The notes under the pieces: model-generated | Seen by the model: only the letters and a program-made list of their open reading frames with translations | Told to the model about the DNA's origin: nothing | Databases searched by the model: none | Shown: positions 8,824 through 17,938 of the stretch, piece after piece | Layout: the number at the start of each line of letters is the position of its first letter | Position numbering within the stretch: position 1 is the stretch's first letter | NCBI RefSeq assembly: GCF_019175365.1 | Contig: NZ_CP059572.1 | Location: 4,774,001-4,838,000, forward strand | DNA length: 64,000 bases | Direction: 5' to 3' | Source of the DNA: Actinomadura graeca | GTDB taxonomy: Bacteria; Actinomycetota; Actinomycetes; Streptosporangiales; Streptosporangiaceae | Position numbers and translations under genes: made by a program

Positions 8824-9492
8824 GTGACCGAGACGAAGGCCGTGAAGTCCGAGCAGACGCGCGCCCTGATCGTCGTGACCGCGCTGAAGCTGTTCCGCGA
8901 GCGCGGGTACGAGGCGACGACCATGCGGGCCATCGCCAAGGAGGCGGGCGTCTCGGTCGGCAACGCCTACTACTACTTCGGGTCCAAGGAAGAGCTGATC
9001 CAGGCGTACTACGACGAGCTCCAGGAGGAGCACGCCGCCGCCTGCCGCGCCGTCCTCGCCGCCGAGAAGGACTTCGCGCCCCGCCTGCTGGGCGTGCTGA
9101 AGGCCAGGGTGGACACGATGGTGCCCTACCACGAGTTCGCCGGGAAGTTCTTCAAGTTCGCCGCCGAGCCGACCAGCCCGCTCAACCCGTTCAGCTCCGA
9201 GTCCGGCCCGTCCCGCAACTCCGCCGTCCAGATCTACCGCGAGGTCGTCGACGGCTCCAGCCTCAAGATCGACAAGGAGTTCCGCAAGGAGCTGCCGGAG
9301 CTGCTGTGGCTGTACTCGATGGGAATCGTCCTGTACTGGGTGCACGATAACTCCCCGGGCTGCCGCAAGACCTACCTGCTCGTCGAGCGGACGGTCCCGC
9401 TGGTCAACCGCATGGTGTCGATGTCGCGCATCCCCGGCTTCAAGTCGGTGACGCGGGAGCTCGTCGACGTCATCCGCGACGTCCGCGCCTGA
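8824..9492 (+). CDS. TetR/AcrR family transcriptional regulator
   Basis: 222 residues. The N-terminal TetR helix-turn-helix covers about residues 10-55, with LIVVTALKLFRERGYEATTM, AIAKEAGVSVGNAYYYFGSKEELI and the canonical YYYF recognition-helix end. A helical ligand-binding domain follows. The GTG start gives the correct domain boundary. It follows asd by 88 bp and converges with a peptidase gene whose end is only 27 bp away. Ligand and targets are unknown; members like this often control transport or lipid genes. Confidence 0.93.
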   Translation: MTETKAVKSEQTRALIVVTALKLFRERGYEATTMRAIAKEAGVSVGNAYYYFGSKEELIQAYYDELQEEHAAACRAVLAAEKDFAPRLLGVLKARVDTMVPYHEFAGKFFKFAAEPTSPLNPFSSESGPSRNSAVQIYREVVDGSSLKIDKEFRKELPELLWLYSMGIVLYWVHDNSPGCRKTYLLVERTVPLVNRMVSMSRIPGFKSVTRELVDVIRDVRA

Positions 9493-9519
9493 GCGGGCCC
9501 CGGGCGCCGGGCGCCGGGC

Positions 9520-10218
9520 TCAGCGGAACAGGATGTCCCAATGGTCCTTTTCACGGGCGAACAGCGCGCCTGACGGCGCCTGGTACAGCTTCGCGCCGTC
9601 GCCCCGAACCCCCGCGAACCGGTAGCGCGTGATCGCGCGGTCGACGCAGCCGCCCGTCGCGATGTCGAGCTTGTACCCGTTCCCGTGGCTGTACTGCCCT
9701 CCCGCGTGGCCGTCCTCGGTGCCCCCGGTGACGGTGATCTCGCAGCCGCTCTCCTCGGCGAAGTCCAGCAGCCCCTTGAGCGAACTCCACCGGAGCCCCT
9801 CGAAGGACGTGCAGGTCGGCTTCGTCCGCTCGGAGCAGTGGCCGGTGGAGCGCCAGCCGATGCCGCTCCCGCGCAGCGCGTACTTCGCGAACTGCTGCTC
9901 CAGCCGCGGCGACGCGGGCATCTCCGGGACGTCCGAGCGCGGCGGGATCGTCCGCCCGTCCCGCCCGAGCGCCGGCGCCGTTCCCGTGCGGGGTGCCGCG
10001 GACGCGGAGGGCGTGCAGATGAAGAACACGGCGGTCGCGACGGCGAGGCCCGCCGCCAGCGCCGTCAGGCGGACCGGTGGACGGCCCGCCGGGGCGCCGT
10101 GCGGCTGCGTCGCGGCCGTCGTGGTGGTCGCGGCCGGTGCGCGCCGTCGTGTCGTGGTCGTCGCGTCCGGCGGTGGCGTGCCGGCCCGTCCGGGCATGGC
10201 GGTGGTACGGAGCGGCAT
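9520..10218 (-). CDS. Secreted peptidase M15-like (VanY/hedgehog-fold) protein
   Basis: 232 residues. A basic, Thr/Pro-rich leader and a hydrophobic core (TALAAGLAVATAVFFICT) followed by SASA suggest a signal peptide or anchor cleaved near residue 80. The C-terminal domain carries YSHGNGYKLDI, which fits the H-x2-G-x3-D zinc-ligand pattern of D,D-carboxypeptidase/M15 enzymes, and a distal DHWDI that supplies a second histidine. This implies a cell-wall hydrolase outside the membrane. The ATG at 10218 is chosen because of an upstream GGGGGA; an open frame extends further but lacks a start signal. The family call is by motif only. Confidence 0.72.
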   Translation of the reverse strand: MPLRTTAMPGRAGTPPPDATTTTRRRAPAATTTTAATQPHGAPAGRPPVRLTALAAGLAVATAVFFICTPSASAAPRTGTAPALGRDGRTIPPRSDVPEMPASPRLEQQFAKYALRGSGIGWRSTGHCSERTKPTCTSFEGLRWSSLKGLLDFAEESGCEITVTGGTEDGHAGGQYSHGNGYKLDIATGGCVDRAITRYRFAGVRGDGAKLYQAPSGALFAREKDHWDILFR

Positions 10219-10408
10219 CCGGTCCCCCCGGTTCGGCTCTCCGGCGCGGAGAGCGACGGTTCGAGCGCGCCGCCGCCTCGGACGGCGGCGCCGGGGGGCC
10301 ACCGGTCGTCCCGGACCGGTTCCTGCTCACTAGCGGCCGTTCGGAGGAATGCCCGCCCCTCCGATCTTGTAAACCCGGGGCGGGCCGCGCCGCGACGTCC
10401 CGTCCCAG

Positions 10409-12181
10409 TCAGGACATACGCAGATGCTTCCGGGCGAAGTCGATCTCGGCCGCCATCTGGGTGATCCTCTCCTCGACCACGAGCGAGCCGTGCCCGGCGT
10501 CGTACCGGTACACCTCGTGCGGCAGGCCCAGCTCGTCCAGCCGCGCCAGGTAGTTGTCGATCTGGCGGATCGGGCATCGCGGGTCGTTCTCCCCGGCCAG
10601 GATCAGCACCGGCGCCCTGACCCGCGACACGTAGGTGATCGGGGACGACTCGCGGTAGCGGTCCGGGACCTCGTCCGGCGACCCGCCGAACAGGGACCGG
10701 TCGAACGCCTGGAGACCCTCCATCTCGTCCTCGTAGGCGGCGACGTAGTCCGCGACGGGCACGGCCGCGACCGCGACCGTCCAGTCGTCCGGCTGCGTGC
10801 CGATGCCGAGCAGGGTGAGGAACCCTCCCCAGGACCCGCCGGTCAGGACGAGCCGTTCCGGGTCCGCCAGCCCCGAGGACACCGCCCAGTCGCGGACGGC
10901 CTTGACGTCCTCCAGCTCGGTCAGCCCGACGCGGCCCTCGATGGCGTCGCGCCACACCGAGCCGTAACCCGTCGAACCCCGGTAGTTGACCCGCACGACC
11001 GCGAACCCGTGGTCCACCCACGCCGCGACCGCCGGCGCGAACGAGTCGTCGTCCTGCGCGGTCGGGCCGCCGTGGACGTCGAACACCGTCGGGTGCGGGC
11101 CCTCCCCGCCCGGCCTGCTGACCAGCGCGTGGATCCGGCCGCCCGGACCGTCCACCCACGCGTCCACGACCGGCACCGACGGCGGCGCCGCCGGGCCGGG
11201 GGGCGTCATCACGATCTCCCCGGAGGTCGACCGGATCACCGGCGGTTCCGCGGCCGACGACCAGGAGAACTCGACCGTGCCGTCCGGGCGCACGTCCGCG
11301 CCGCCGATCACGCCGCGGGGCGTCTCGATCGGCAGGAGGGCGCCGGTGCCGAGGTCGTACCGGTACAGCTCGTCCCGCGCCTCGTGCGAGTGGGAGACCA
11401 GCAGCGCGGACCCGTCGGGGTACCAGCTCGCGCCGATCTCGCCGGGCAGGTCCAGGACGACCTCCCGTTCCGTGCCCGCGACCGGATCCCAGATCAGCAG
11501 CTCCTCCTTGCCGCGACGCTCGTGCCCGACGAGCAGCCGCGTGTCGCCGTGCACCGGCGCGAACCCGGCCCCGTAGACGCCCTTGCCCGGTCCGTCCCAC
11601 AGGTCCGCGACCGCCGTGCCGTCCGGGCGGACGACGCGCAGCGCCATGTGGCGGCTGTCGCCGTGCTCGCTGTGCCCGATCGCGATCAGCGCCTCGTCCC
11701 GGGAGAGCCCGGCCACGTGCGCGTCCTCGGCGTGGTGGTAGAGCACCTCGGGCTCCGCGCCGGGCCGGCACAGGTGCACCGTGGTCCCGCCGTCGGTCGT
11801 CCGCCCGACGGCGGCGAGGCCGCTCGCGCCGAGCGCCAGCCCGGACGGGTACGACGGCTCCAGCCCCGGCACCGCCGGAACGCTCTCGGTGCCCTCGGCC
11901 GCGCCGAACGCGACGCGCCTCCAGACGCCGAACTCGTCGCCGTCGGTGTCGGCGAACCACCACACCCACTCGCCGGACGGGTCGACGCCGCCCATCCACG
12001 TCCCGTTGGGCCGTTCGGTGACCTGCCTCCGCTCCCCGGACTCCCGGTCCCAGGTGTAGATCTCCCACGTCCCGGTGACGTTGGACCGGTAGATGCTGTG
12101 GTGCGGGGCGTCACGTGCCCAGCGGGGCAGGCTCATCCGGGCGGCACGGAACCGCGCCTTCCAGCGCTCTTCGTCGACCAT
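10409..12181 (-). CDS. S9 family prolyl oligopeptidase / acylaminoacyl peptidase
   Basis: 590 residues. An N-terminal beta-propeller (about 1-330, with repeated WD-like strands such as WEIYTWDRESGERRQV) precedes an alpha/beta-hydrolase domain. The nucleophile is in TGGSWGGF (Ser near residue 430), the Asp is in LAGENDPRCPI near 535 and the His is in DAGHGS near 570; HGGPTAQ gives the oxyanion region. It should cleave short peptides in the cytoplasm; no signal peptide is present. The start ATG opens the conserved region after MVDEERWKARF. It is followed 190 bp later by the secreted M15-like gene on the same strand. Confidence 0.92.
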   Translation of the reverse strand: MVDEERWKARFRAARMSLPRWARDAPHHSIYRSNVTGTWEIYTWDRESGERRQVTERPNGTWMGGVDPSGEWVWWFADTDGDEFGVWRRVAFGAAEGTESVPAVPGLEPSYPSGLALGASGLAAVGRTTDGGTTVHLCRPGAEPEVLYHHAEDAHVAGLSRDEALIAIGHSEHGDSRHMALRVVRPDGTAVADLWDGPGKGVYGAGFAPVHGDTRLLVGHERRGKEELLIWDPVAGTEREVVLDLPGEIGASWYPDGSALLVSHSHEARDELYRYDLGTGALLPIETPRGVIGGADVRPDGTVEFSWSSAAEPPVIRSTSGEIVMTPPGPAAPPSVPVVDAWVDGPGGRIHALVSRPGGEGPHPTVFDVHGGPTAQDDDSFAPAVAAWVDHGFAVVRVNYRGSTGYGSVWRDAIEGRVGLTELEDVKAVRDWAVSSGLADPERLVLTGGSWGGFLTLLGIGTQPDDWTVAVAAVPVADYVAAYEDEMEGLQAFDRSLFGGSPDEVPDRYRESSPITYVSRVRAPVLILAGENDPRCPIRQIDNYLARLDELGLPHEVYRYDAGHGSLVVEERITQMAAEIDFARKHLRMS

Positions 12182-12219
12182 GCCCTCAGTATCCCGCTCC
12201 CGCGGCGCCGCGGGCGGAC

Positions 12220-13143
12220 TCAGCGGCCGGGCGGGACCGAGCCGTCCGACATCTCCCACGCGTCGCTCGGCGTGCTCTCCGGCGCCGTCGGCCGCATGCC
12301 CGGGTTGAGGTCGCGGTGGACGGCGCGGGCGACGCGCTCGATCGTCTCGACGCCGTAGGCCATCGACGGCGTGTCCCGGGTCAGGACCACGATCATGTAG
12401 TCCGCGCCGCCGCCGTCGAACGCGCCGATGCTGTGGACGCGCCAGGAGCGCCCCTGGCGTGGCAGCCAGCCGTTCTTCACATGCCACGTGACGCCCGCCG
12501 GGCGCCCCGCCGGGGTGCCCCAGCGCTGGGACGCGACGACGCCGTTCATCAGCCTCAGGGCGTACGCGCGGGCCTCGTCGGACAGCAGCGTGTTCGACGC
12601 GGTGAAGCGGCCGAGCAGCCGGAGCTGGTCCCTCGCGGTGATCTGCGTCAGCCCCCAGTAGCCGGACGGGCCGAGCGTGGTCTGCGTCATGTCGGCCCCC
12701 GCCAGGAACCGGCCCAGGCGGGCGCGGCCCACCGAGCGCCACAGCGCGGACGCGGCGCCGTTGTCCGACCGCGCGATCATCTTGGTGGCCAGGGACTTCT
12801 CCGACGCGGTCAGCGGCCGTCCCTCGTCGGCGGCCTGGCGCAGCAGCGCGCCCAGGATGGTGGCCTTGACCACGCTCGCCGAGTCGTAGCGTCCGCCGTC
12901 CGCCACAGCGCAGCGGATGCCGCGCTTGCGGTCGTACACGGCGACCGACTCCGTCCCGGTGCGTCCGGACAGTGCGGCCTGGATCCGAGCGCCGAGCTTC
13001 TTCGCGATGCCGGGCTCCCCGGACGAGGCGCACGGCCCGGCGGACTCGGGCGATGCCTGGACGCCGGCCGCGTGCGTCATCATGGCGGCGAGGGCACCGG
13101 CGGCGAGGGCGATGAACAGGGGGCGGGAGCGGAGTCCTGTCAC
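12220..13143 (-). CDS. Secreted serine hydrolase of the class A beta-lactamase fold
   Basis: About 307 residues from a GTG that gives a classical signal peptide (basic start, then LFIALAAGALAAMM and a cleavage site after VQA). The serine beta-lactamase/PBP motifs are present in order: SxxK as SVVK in YDSASVVKATI, SDN in ARSDNGAASAL, and KTG-equivalent KNG in WHVKNGWLP. No clear Glu166 omega-loop is visible, so it may act as a D,D-peptidase-like or inert cell-wall hydrolase rather than a beta-lactamase. Longer starts at 13185 and 13194 are possible but put extra residues before the signal peptide. It ends 38 bp upstream of the S9 peptidase start. Confidence 0.85.
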   Translation of the reverse strand: MTGLRSRPLFIALAAGALAAMMTHAAGVQASPESAGPCASSGEPGIAKKLGARIQAALSGRTGTESVAVYDRKRGIRCAVADGGRYDSASVVKATILGALLRQAADEGRPLTASEKSLATKMIARSDNGAASALWRSVGRARLGRFLAGADMTQTTLGPSGYWGLTQITARDQLRLLGRFTASNTLLSDEARAYALRLMNGVVASQRWGTPAGRPAGVTWHVKNGWLPRQGRSWRVHSIGAFDGGGADYMIVVLTRDTPSMAYGVETIERVARAVHRDLNPGMRPTAPESTPSDAWEMSDGSVPPGR

Positions 13144-13247
13144 GCCCGCCACGGTAACGACCACCGGGCGGGAAGTCGCGGCCATGACCGGCAACGGTCC
13201 GATGATCTCTCAAGGCCGCCCCCCGGGACGGACACGGTACGGGACCG

Positions 13248-14009
13248 TCAGGATGCGGCCAGCCGCCCGAGGAACTCGTCGATCGCCGCGCGGACCTGCC
13301 GGTCCATCGCCCGCGCGAACCCGGCCTCGACCGTGACCTGGGCGCCGGGGCGCAGCCGCGCGAGGGTCCCGGTCAGCTCGCCGAGGTCCTGGTCGCCGAC
13401 GCGCCCGACGACGTGGGTCGCGATCAGCCGGACGAACACGGCGGCCAGGTCGTCCATGCTGCGCTGGAGGTCCCGCCCGACCGACAGCACCGCGTCCAGC
13501 GGGACCCCGGCGCGGACGAGCGTGGCGGTCGCGTCGAGCTGGCGGCGGCTCCAATGGGTGACGCGGTCGCCGTCCACCTCGATGACGCCGAGCGCGGCGG
13601 CCCGCTCCAGCGCGCCGGTCCCGTCCTCGTCCGGGAACAGCGCCTCCAGCTCGTCCCGCGACATGGTCACCGGGACCTCGTGGGACCACGGCGTCGTCAC
13701 CGCCTGCGCGACGCCGAGCACGGTCCCGATGTCGCGGCCCTGCTCCCACGCCGCCAGCAGCTCCCGGATGCCCTCCAGGGTGTGGCCGCGCTCCAGCAGG
13801 CCGCCGATCATGCGGAGGCGCGCCAGGTGCTCGTCGGAGTAGAGGCCGACGCGGCCCGAACGGCGCGGCGGCGGCAGCAGCTTGCGCTCCTGGTAGTAAC
13901 GCAGCGTCCGCACCGGGACGCCGGCGGCACGCGCGAGCTCGCCGATGCGGTATTCACGGATCCCGTCGTCCGGCGGGCCGCCCGGCCCGTCCGCCACCAC
14001 GTCGCTCAC
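13248..14009 (-). CDS. MerR family transcriptional regulator
   Basis: 253 residues. The MerR DNA-binding domain is near residues 18-85: YRIGELARAAGVPVRTLRYYQERKL, followed by the wing and LARLRMIGGLLERGHTLEGIRELL. The C-terminal part is helical and has no metal-binding cysteines, so an organic ligand or none is likely. The start is a GTG shortly before the domain; the ribosome site is weak. It stands divergent to the small lipoprotein gene at 14166, and the 156-bp gap probably holds both promoters. Confidence 0.9.
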   Translation of the reverse strand: MSDVVADGPGGPPDDGIREYRIGELARAAGVPVRTLRYYQERKLLPPPRRSGRVGLYSDEHLARLRMIGGLLERGHTLEGIRELLAAWEQGRDIGTVLGVAQAVTTPWSHEVPVTMSRDELEALFPDEDGTGALERAAALGVIEVDGDRVTHWSRRQLDATATLVRAGVPLDAVLSVGRDLQRSMDDLAAVFVRLIATHVVGRVGDQDLGELTGTLARLRPGAQVTVEAGFARAMDRQVRAAIDEFLGRLAAS

Positions 14010-14165
14010 GCCGCCAGCATAGTTCGCGGGCAGGCGCGTCCGCCGTGCCGCGCAGTGGCGGCCGCAGGGCATGCACGAGGGGAACGGCACCGCGATGCGC
14101 ACGTCGGAACCTGCGTTACCCTCGGCCGGGGCCGTGAACCCCCAGCCCAAGAAAGAGGCAGTTCG

Positions 14166-14372
14166 ATGTCGAAGACCCGTTCCACCCTGCTCGCCGCGGC
14201 CGTCCTGGTCGCCGGGCTCGGCCTCACCGGATGCTCGGAGAAGCGCTGGTGCGAGCACGACGCCACCGATACGAAGGTCAGCGACCGTTTCTGCAAGAAC
14301 AACACGCCCGGCTACGAATGGGAGTCGGGCAGCGGGCACAAGAAGAGCAAGAAGACCAAGAAGAAGCACTGA
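14166..14372 (+). CDS. Small lysine-rich lipoprotein
   Basis: 68 residues. The N-terminus is a lipoprotein signal: basic start, hydrophobic AAAVLVAGLG and lipobox LTGC, with the lipidated cysteine at residue 20. The mature part has two further cysteines and ends in a strongly basic KK-rich tail. AAAGAGG sits before the ATG. It is probably anchored to the outer face of the membrane with a positively charged end facing the wall. I do not recognise a family. Confidence 0.75.
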   Translation: MSKTRSTLLAAAVLVAGLGLTGCSEKRWCEHDATDTKVSDRFCKNNTPGYEWESGSGHKKSKKTKKKH

Positions 14373-14399
14373 TCCCGCGGCGCGGGACCGGGCGTGCGG

Positions 14400-14543
14400 C
14401 TAGGTGACGCGCCGCGCGTTCATGGTCTTGCGTGGTCGGCGGCGGCGCTGCTCGTCCGGTGCCTGCGCCGCCTCGGCGGCGATCAGGTCGCGGAGCGTGC
14501 GGGGGACGATGTCCTCGCGCCGGTCGGTGAACGGTGAACGCAT
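14400..14543 (-). CDS. Small arginine-rich protein (47 aa)
   Basis: Encodes 47 residues: MRSPFTDRREDIVPR at the start, an acidic helix-like middle and a very basic end (RRRRPRKTMNARR). The ATG is preceded by GGGAAG at about eight bases, and the reading frame has actinomycete-like third-position GC. It follows the 87-residue gene on the same strand by 71 bp. No family recognised. Support is from frame, start signal and position only. Confidence 0.4.
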   Translation of the reverse strand: MRSPFTDRREDIVPRTLRDLIAAEAAQAPDEQRRRRPRKTMNARRVT

Positions 14544-14614
14544 CGGATCTTCCCTTCCCGTGGAGTCTTCCGTGGCGTGCTCGTGGCCTGTCGGGTGGAC
14601 GGGGCGGCCGGCGC

Positions 14615-14878
14615 TCAGGCCGCCGCCGCGTACGCCGCGGACACGGTGCTGAGAGCCCAGCGCATCCTCGCGGCGTAGGACTCGGGGTGGTCACCGGCCT
14701 CCTGGGCGACCAGCGCGGCGCAGATGGAGCGATCCCCGTCGCAGGCGCAGAGGCAGGCGTAGATGGCGGTGCGGACCTGCTCGGGGGACGGGTGGTCGGA
14801 AGCCTGCAGCCCGGAGCTGAACAGGACCTGGGCCAGGTCGGAGTTGCTCATCGAGGCGAGGCTCAGCGTGTTCGACAT
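14615..14878 (-). CDS. Small conserved actinomycete protein (87 aa)
   Basis: 87 residues, cysteine-containing and helical, including YACLCACDGDRSICAALVAQE and an ARMRWALSTV helix near the end. It resembles small proteins of unknown function that recur in actinomycetes near XRE-family regulators. The ATG is preceded by AGGAAGAAGG. It lies 418 bp downstream of, and on the same strand as, the XRE regulator at 15297, and its upstream region carries a 17-bp palindrome. Confidence 0.68.
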   Translation of the reverse strand: MSNTLSLASMSNSDLAQVLFSSGLQASDHPSPEQVRTAIYACLCACDGDRSICAALVAQEAGDHPESYAARMRWALSTVSAAYAAAA

Positions 14879-15296
14879 CGTGTGCCTTCTTCCTGCGGAG
14901 GGGTCCTCATTCCCCCTTCTTGCTATCTACGACTCTGACGGCAGGCGGGACTCATCGCCATCGGGGAAAACCCCCATCCGTGGTGGAAACTTCCCCCTAG
15001 GGGACCCGTAGGGCTTACCCCACCCCTGATAACGGCGGTGCCCTCACCACGGCAGAACGGAATGATTCATTCCGCGTTGCTCTACTGTTCTGACCTGCTG
15101 GTCCAGGGATCTACCCGACCTCGGGACGCGAGAACGACGCGGCGTCCACAGGGGAGCCGCCCGAGGGTTGCGGCGGTATACGGACGCCTTCTATTCGAGA
15201 TTAGTACCGCACTGCAAATCCGCGTGGTGAAGGGTCCGCGGAGGGACGCGCGCCGCCCGGAGGCGGGGGACGCGCGCGCCTCCGAGCGGCGGCGGG
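14879..15296. promoter_or_regulatory. Regulatory gap with 17-bp palindrome (15058-15074)
   Basis: This 418-bp gap holds no gene. It contains CGGAATGA-T-TCATTCCG at 15058-15074, an exact inverted repeat around a single base, in a locally AT-richer stretch about 180 bp before the small-protein start. The palindrome would suit the XRE regulator encoded just to the right, which I infer but cannot show. Confidence 0.5.
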
Positions 15297-16181
15297 TCAG
15301 AGCCTTCGTAAGAGGTCCGCGAGCAGGGTCCGGCTCGCGGCCGGTGGCAGCGCCTCGCCCTCGAGCCGCCGCCACGTCCGTGCGAAGACCTCCATGTCGG
15401 CGGGTTTGTCGAGATAGAGCGCGGAGGTGAGCAGTTCGATGTAGACGACGTCCGGGAGGGTGCGCTGGTGGAAGCGCAGCACCGTGAACGGGCGCCCGGC
15501 CGAGACGATGGACGTCCGGCCCGCGGGGACGATCTTCAGCTCGACCGGGGCGGACTCGTCCACCCGCATCAGATGCTCCACCTGTGCGCGCATGAGGGTC
15601 TTCCCGCCGACGAAGCGCAGCAGGGCCGCCTCGTCCACGATCGCCGTGAGCGTCCGGCGCGGGGAGCGGGCGAACAGCCGCTGGCGCATGAGCCGGAGGG
15701 CGACCCTGCGCTCGGTCTCCGACCGCGCCGTCCCGCCCCGGATCTGGTCGCGGATCGTGAGGCTCGCGCGCGCGTACTCCTCGGTCTGCAACAGGTCGGG
15801 GATCTGGCAGGGATCGTAGGTGCGGATGGAACCGGCGGCCTCCTCCAGGTCCAGATAGGGATGGGCCCAGGACGGGATCACGTCGCTGTAGCGATGCCAC
15901 CACCCGCGCGCGTTGGCCTCCCGGGCGAGGCGGAGCAGCGCTCCGCGCTCCGCGTCGTCGGTGACCCCGTACAGGACGAGCAGGTCCGCCACGTCCCGTT
16001 CCTTGATCGCGGTACGTCCCAGCTCCATGCGGCTGATCTTGGAGTGGCTGCCGCGGATGGCGTACCCCGCGTCCTCGCGGGAGACCCCCTTGCGCTCGCG
16101 GAGCCGGCGCAGCCTCGCACCCAGCAGCATGCGCCTGACCGTCGGCCCCCGGACGTGGGCGGCCGGCCCCCCGTCTCTCAA
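15297..16181 (-). CDS. XRE family regulator with DUF5753 (Scr1-type) domain
   Basis: 294 residues. The N-terminal helix-turn-helix is near residues 18-75 (LLGARLRRLRERKGVSREDA, then SHSKISRMELGRTAIKERDVADLL). From residue 95 to the end it matches the large DUF5753 domain of Streptomyces Scr1-like regulators (WAHPYLDLEEAAGSIRTYDP, IPDLLQTEEYARA). Such proteins usually pair with a small partner gene; the 87- and 47-residue genes downstream may fill that role. The start is TTG, supported by GAGGAGG six bases upstream; the conserved HTH begins soon after. Confidence 0.92.
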   Translation of the reverse strand: MRDGGPAAHVRGPTVRRMLLGARLRRLRERKGVSREDAGYAIRGSHSKISRMELGRTAIKERDVADLLVLYGVTDDAERGALLRLAREANARGWWHRYSDVIPSWAHPYLDLEEAAGSIRTYDPCQIPDLLQTEEYARASLTIRDQIRGGTARSETERRVALRLMRQRLFARSPRRTLTAIVDEAALLRFVGGKTLMRAQVEHLMRVDESAPVELKIVPAGRTSIVSAGRPFTVLRFHQRTLPDVVYIELLTSALYLDKPADMEVFARTWRRLEGEALPPAASRTLLADLLRRL

Positions 16182-16309
16182 ACGCCCCTCCTCGGACTAG
16201 AGGTGGCACGTGCAGATGCACGTGCATCGGAACAAGCTTCGCACGTTCCGACGGATTCGGAAGGGTGTTTAGGGGTGGCCAGATCGCCGATCCATGGAAG
16301 AATCCGGCC

Positions 16310-17368
16310 ATGCACCGCGTCGTGGTCCTGGCCCTCGAAGGCGTGTACCCGTTCGAGCTGAGCATCCCGATCCGGATCTTCGGATCCGCCGAATCCGCGT
16401 CCGGAGAACCTCTCTACGAGGTCCTGACCTGCGGACTCGACGACGGGCCCGTCCGGGCCAAGGCCGACTTCTCCATTGCCGTCCACCACGGCGCCGAGGT
16501 GGTCGGCACCGCCGACACCCTGGTCATCCCGCCGTTCGGCCATGGCCCCGAGGACGAGATGGACTGGTACCCGCCGCCCCTCGCCGCCGCCCTCGCCCGC
16601 CTCCGCCCGGGGGCCCGCATCGTCTCGATCTGCACCGCCTCCTACGCCCTGGCCGCCGCCGGCCTGCTGGACGGCCGCCCGGCGACCACCCACTGGAACC
16701 AGGCGGCCCGCTTCCAGCGGATGTACCCCAAGGTCAAAGTCGATCCGGACGTCCTGTTCGTGGACGACGGCGACGTCCTCACCTCGGCCGGGGTCGCCGC
16801 CGGCATCGACCTGTGCATGCACATCGTCCGCCGCGACCACGGCAGCGAGGCCGCCAACCGGGTCGCGCGCCGCTGTGTCGTCCCCCCGTGGCGCGAGGGC
16901 GGGCAGGCCCAGTTCATCGAGCGTCCCGTCCCCGGGCCGTCCGCGGCCACGACGTCCGCGACCCGCGAATGGGCGCTCGCGCGCCTGCACCGGCCCCTCT
17001 CGCTCACCGAGCTGGCCGGTCACGCCCGCATGAGCGTCCGGACGTTCTCCCGGAGATTCCGGGACGAGGTGGGCATGACACCCGGCCAGTGGCTCACCCA
17101 GCAGCGCGTCGAGCTGGCACGCCGCCTGCTGGAGACCACCGACCTGCCGGTGGACCGCATCGCGGACGAGTCGGGCTTCGGCACGTCCGCCTCCCTCCGG
17201 CAGCACCTGGTCGCCACGATCGGTGTGCCGCCCTCGACGTACCGCCACACGTTCCGCGCCGTCCTGACGGACCGCGCCGACGGGACCGACCGTACCGACG
17301 GGACCGACCGTACCGACGAAACCGACCGCGCCGAGGAGCCCGTGAGGGCCGAGGAGCCCGTGAGGTAG
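16310..17368 (+). CDS. GlxA family regulator: DJ-1/PfpI domain plus AraC helix-turn-helix
   Basis: 352 residues. The N-terminal DJ-1/PfpI-like domain (about 1-180) has the conserved cysteine in IVSICTASYALAAAGLLDGR near residue 105. The C-terminal AraC domain (about 225-320) has MSVRTFSRRFRDEVGMTPGQWL and a second HTH with VDRIADESGFGTSASLRQHL. It probably activates metabolite-responsive genes. The ATG at 16310 begins the first strand of the DJ-1 fold. The last 30 residues are low complexity: tandem D-G-T-D-R-T units and a doubled R-A-E-E-P-V block coded by near-identical DNA repeats (17279-17368). Confidence 0.92.
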   Translation: MHRVVVLALEGVYPFELSIPIRIFGSAESASGEPLYEVLTCGLDDGPVRAKADFSIAVHHGAEVVGTADTLVIPPFGHGPEDEMDWYPPPLAAALARLRPGARIVSICTASYALAAAGLLDGRPATTHWNQAARFQRMYPKVKVDPDVLFVDDGDVLTSAGVAAGIDLCMHIVRRDHGSEAANRVARRCVVPPWREGGQAQFIERPVPGPSAATTSATREWALARLHRPLSLTELAGHARMSVRTFSRRFRDEVGMTPGQWLTQQRVELARRLLETTDLPVDRIADESGFGTSASLRQHLVATIGVPPSTYRHTFRAVLTDRADGTDRTDGTDRTDETDRAEEPVRAEEPVR

Positions 17369-17380
17369 GCGGCCCGCCGC

Positions 17381-17938
17381 TCACGGACGGGGGAACTGCG
17401 TGGTCCCACTCGTGATGGCCCACCGCTCGTGGTCCATCCACGTGCCATCGATACAGATGAAGTCCGGCGAATAGCCCTCATTGCGGAAATTCAGCCGCTT
17501 GACCAGATTCAATGAGGCGATGTTACCGGGCTGGATGTCGGCCTCGACCCGATGCAGCCGCAATTCTCCGAACGCATAGTCCAGGAGCAATCCGACGCCC
17601 TCGGTCATGTAACCCAGCCCGGCGGTGGACGCGAACGCCCCGTACCCGATCACCCCGCGATGGTAGGGGTGCCGGACGATCTCGTTGAGATTAACGAAAC
17701 CGACCATTTCCCCGCTCTGGCGGAGGCAAAGGACAAAGCCATCCGCCACGGTCTGATCGAACCGGGTCAGGTACGTGCGGAACTCGCCCGGCGTGCCGGG
17801 GACCACGATCCAGGGACGGTGCAGGGCCCGGCTCGCCTTGACACCCGCGATGAATTCGCCCTGGTCGGTGGCCGTCACCCGGCGGAGCGCGACCCTGTTC
17901 CCCTGACGCAGGTACGGGGCCTTCGTCTCCCTTCTCAC
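17381..17938 (-). CDS. GNAT acetyltransferase, RimJ/RimL type
   Basis: About 185 residues. It has the RimJ-like order: RVALRRVTATDQGEF at the start, the GVIGYGAFASTAGLGYMTEGV acetyl-CoA core near residues 95-115, and ADIQPGNIASLNLVKRLNFRNEG near the end. It should transfer an acetyl group to an N-terminal or small amine acceptor; the acceptor is unknown. The start is one of two GTG codons six bases apart (17938 or 17944), neither with a good ribosome site. It converges with the GlxA gene; the ends are 12 bp apart. Confidence 0.85.
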   Translation of the reverse strand: MRRETKAPYLRQGNRVALRRVTATDQGEFIAGVKASRALHRPWIVVPGTPGEFRTYLTRFDQTVADGFVLCLRQSGEMVGFVNLNEIVRHPYHRGVIGYGAFASTAGLGYMTEGVGLLLDYAFGELRLHRVEADIQPGNIASLNLVKRLNFRNEGYSPDFICIDGTWMDHERWAITSGTTQFPRP

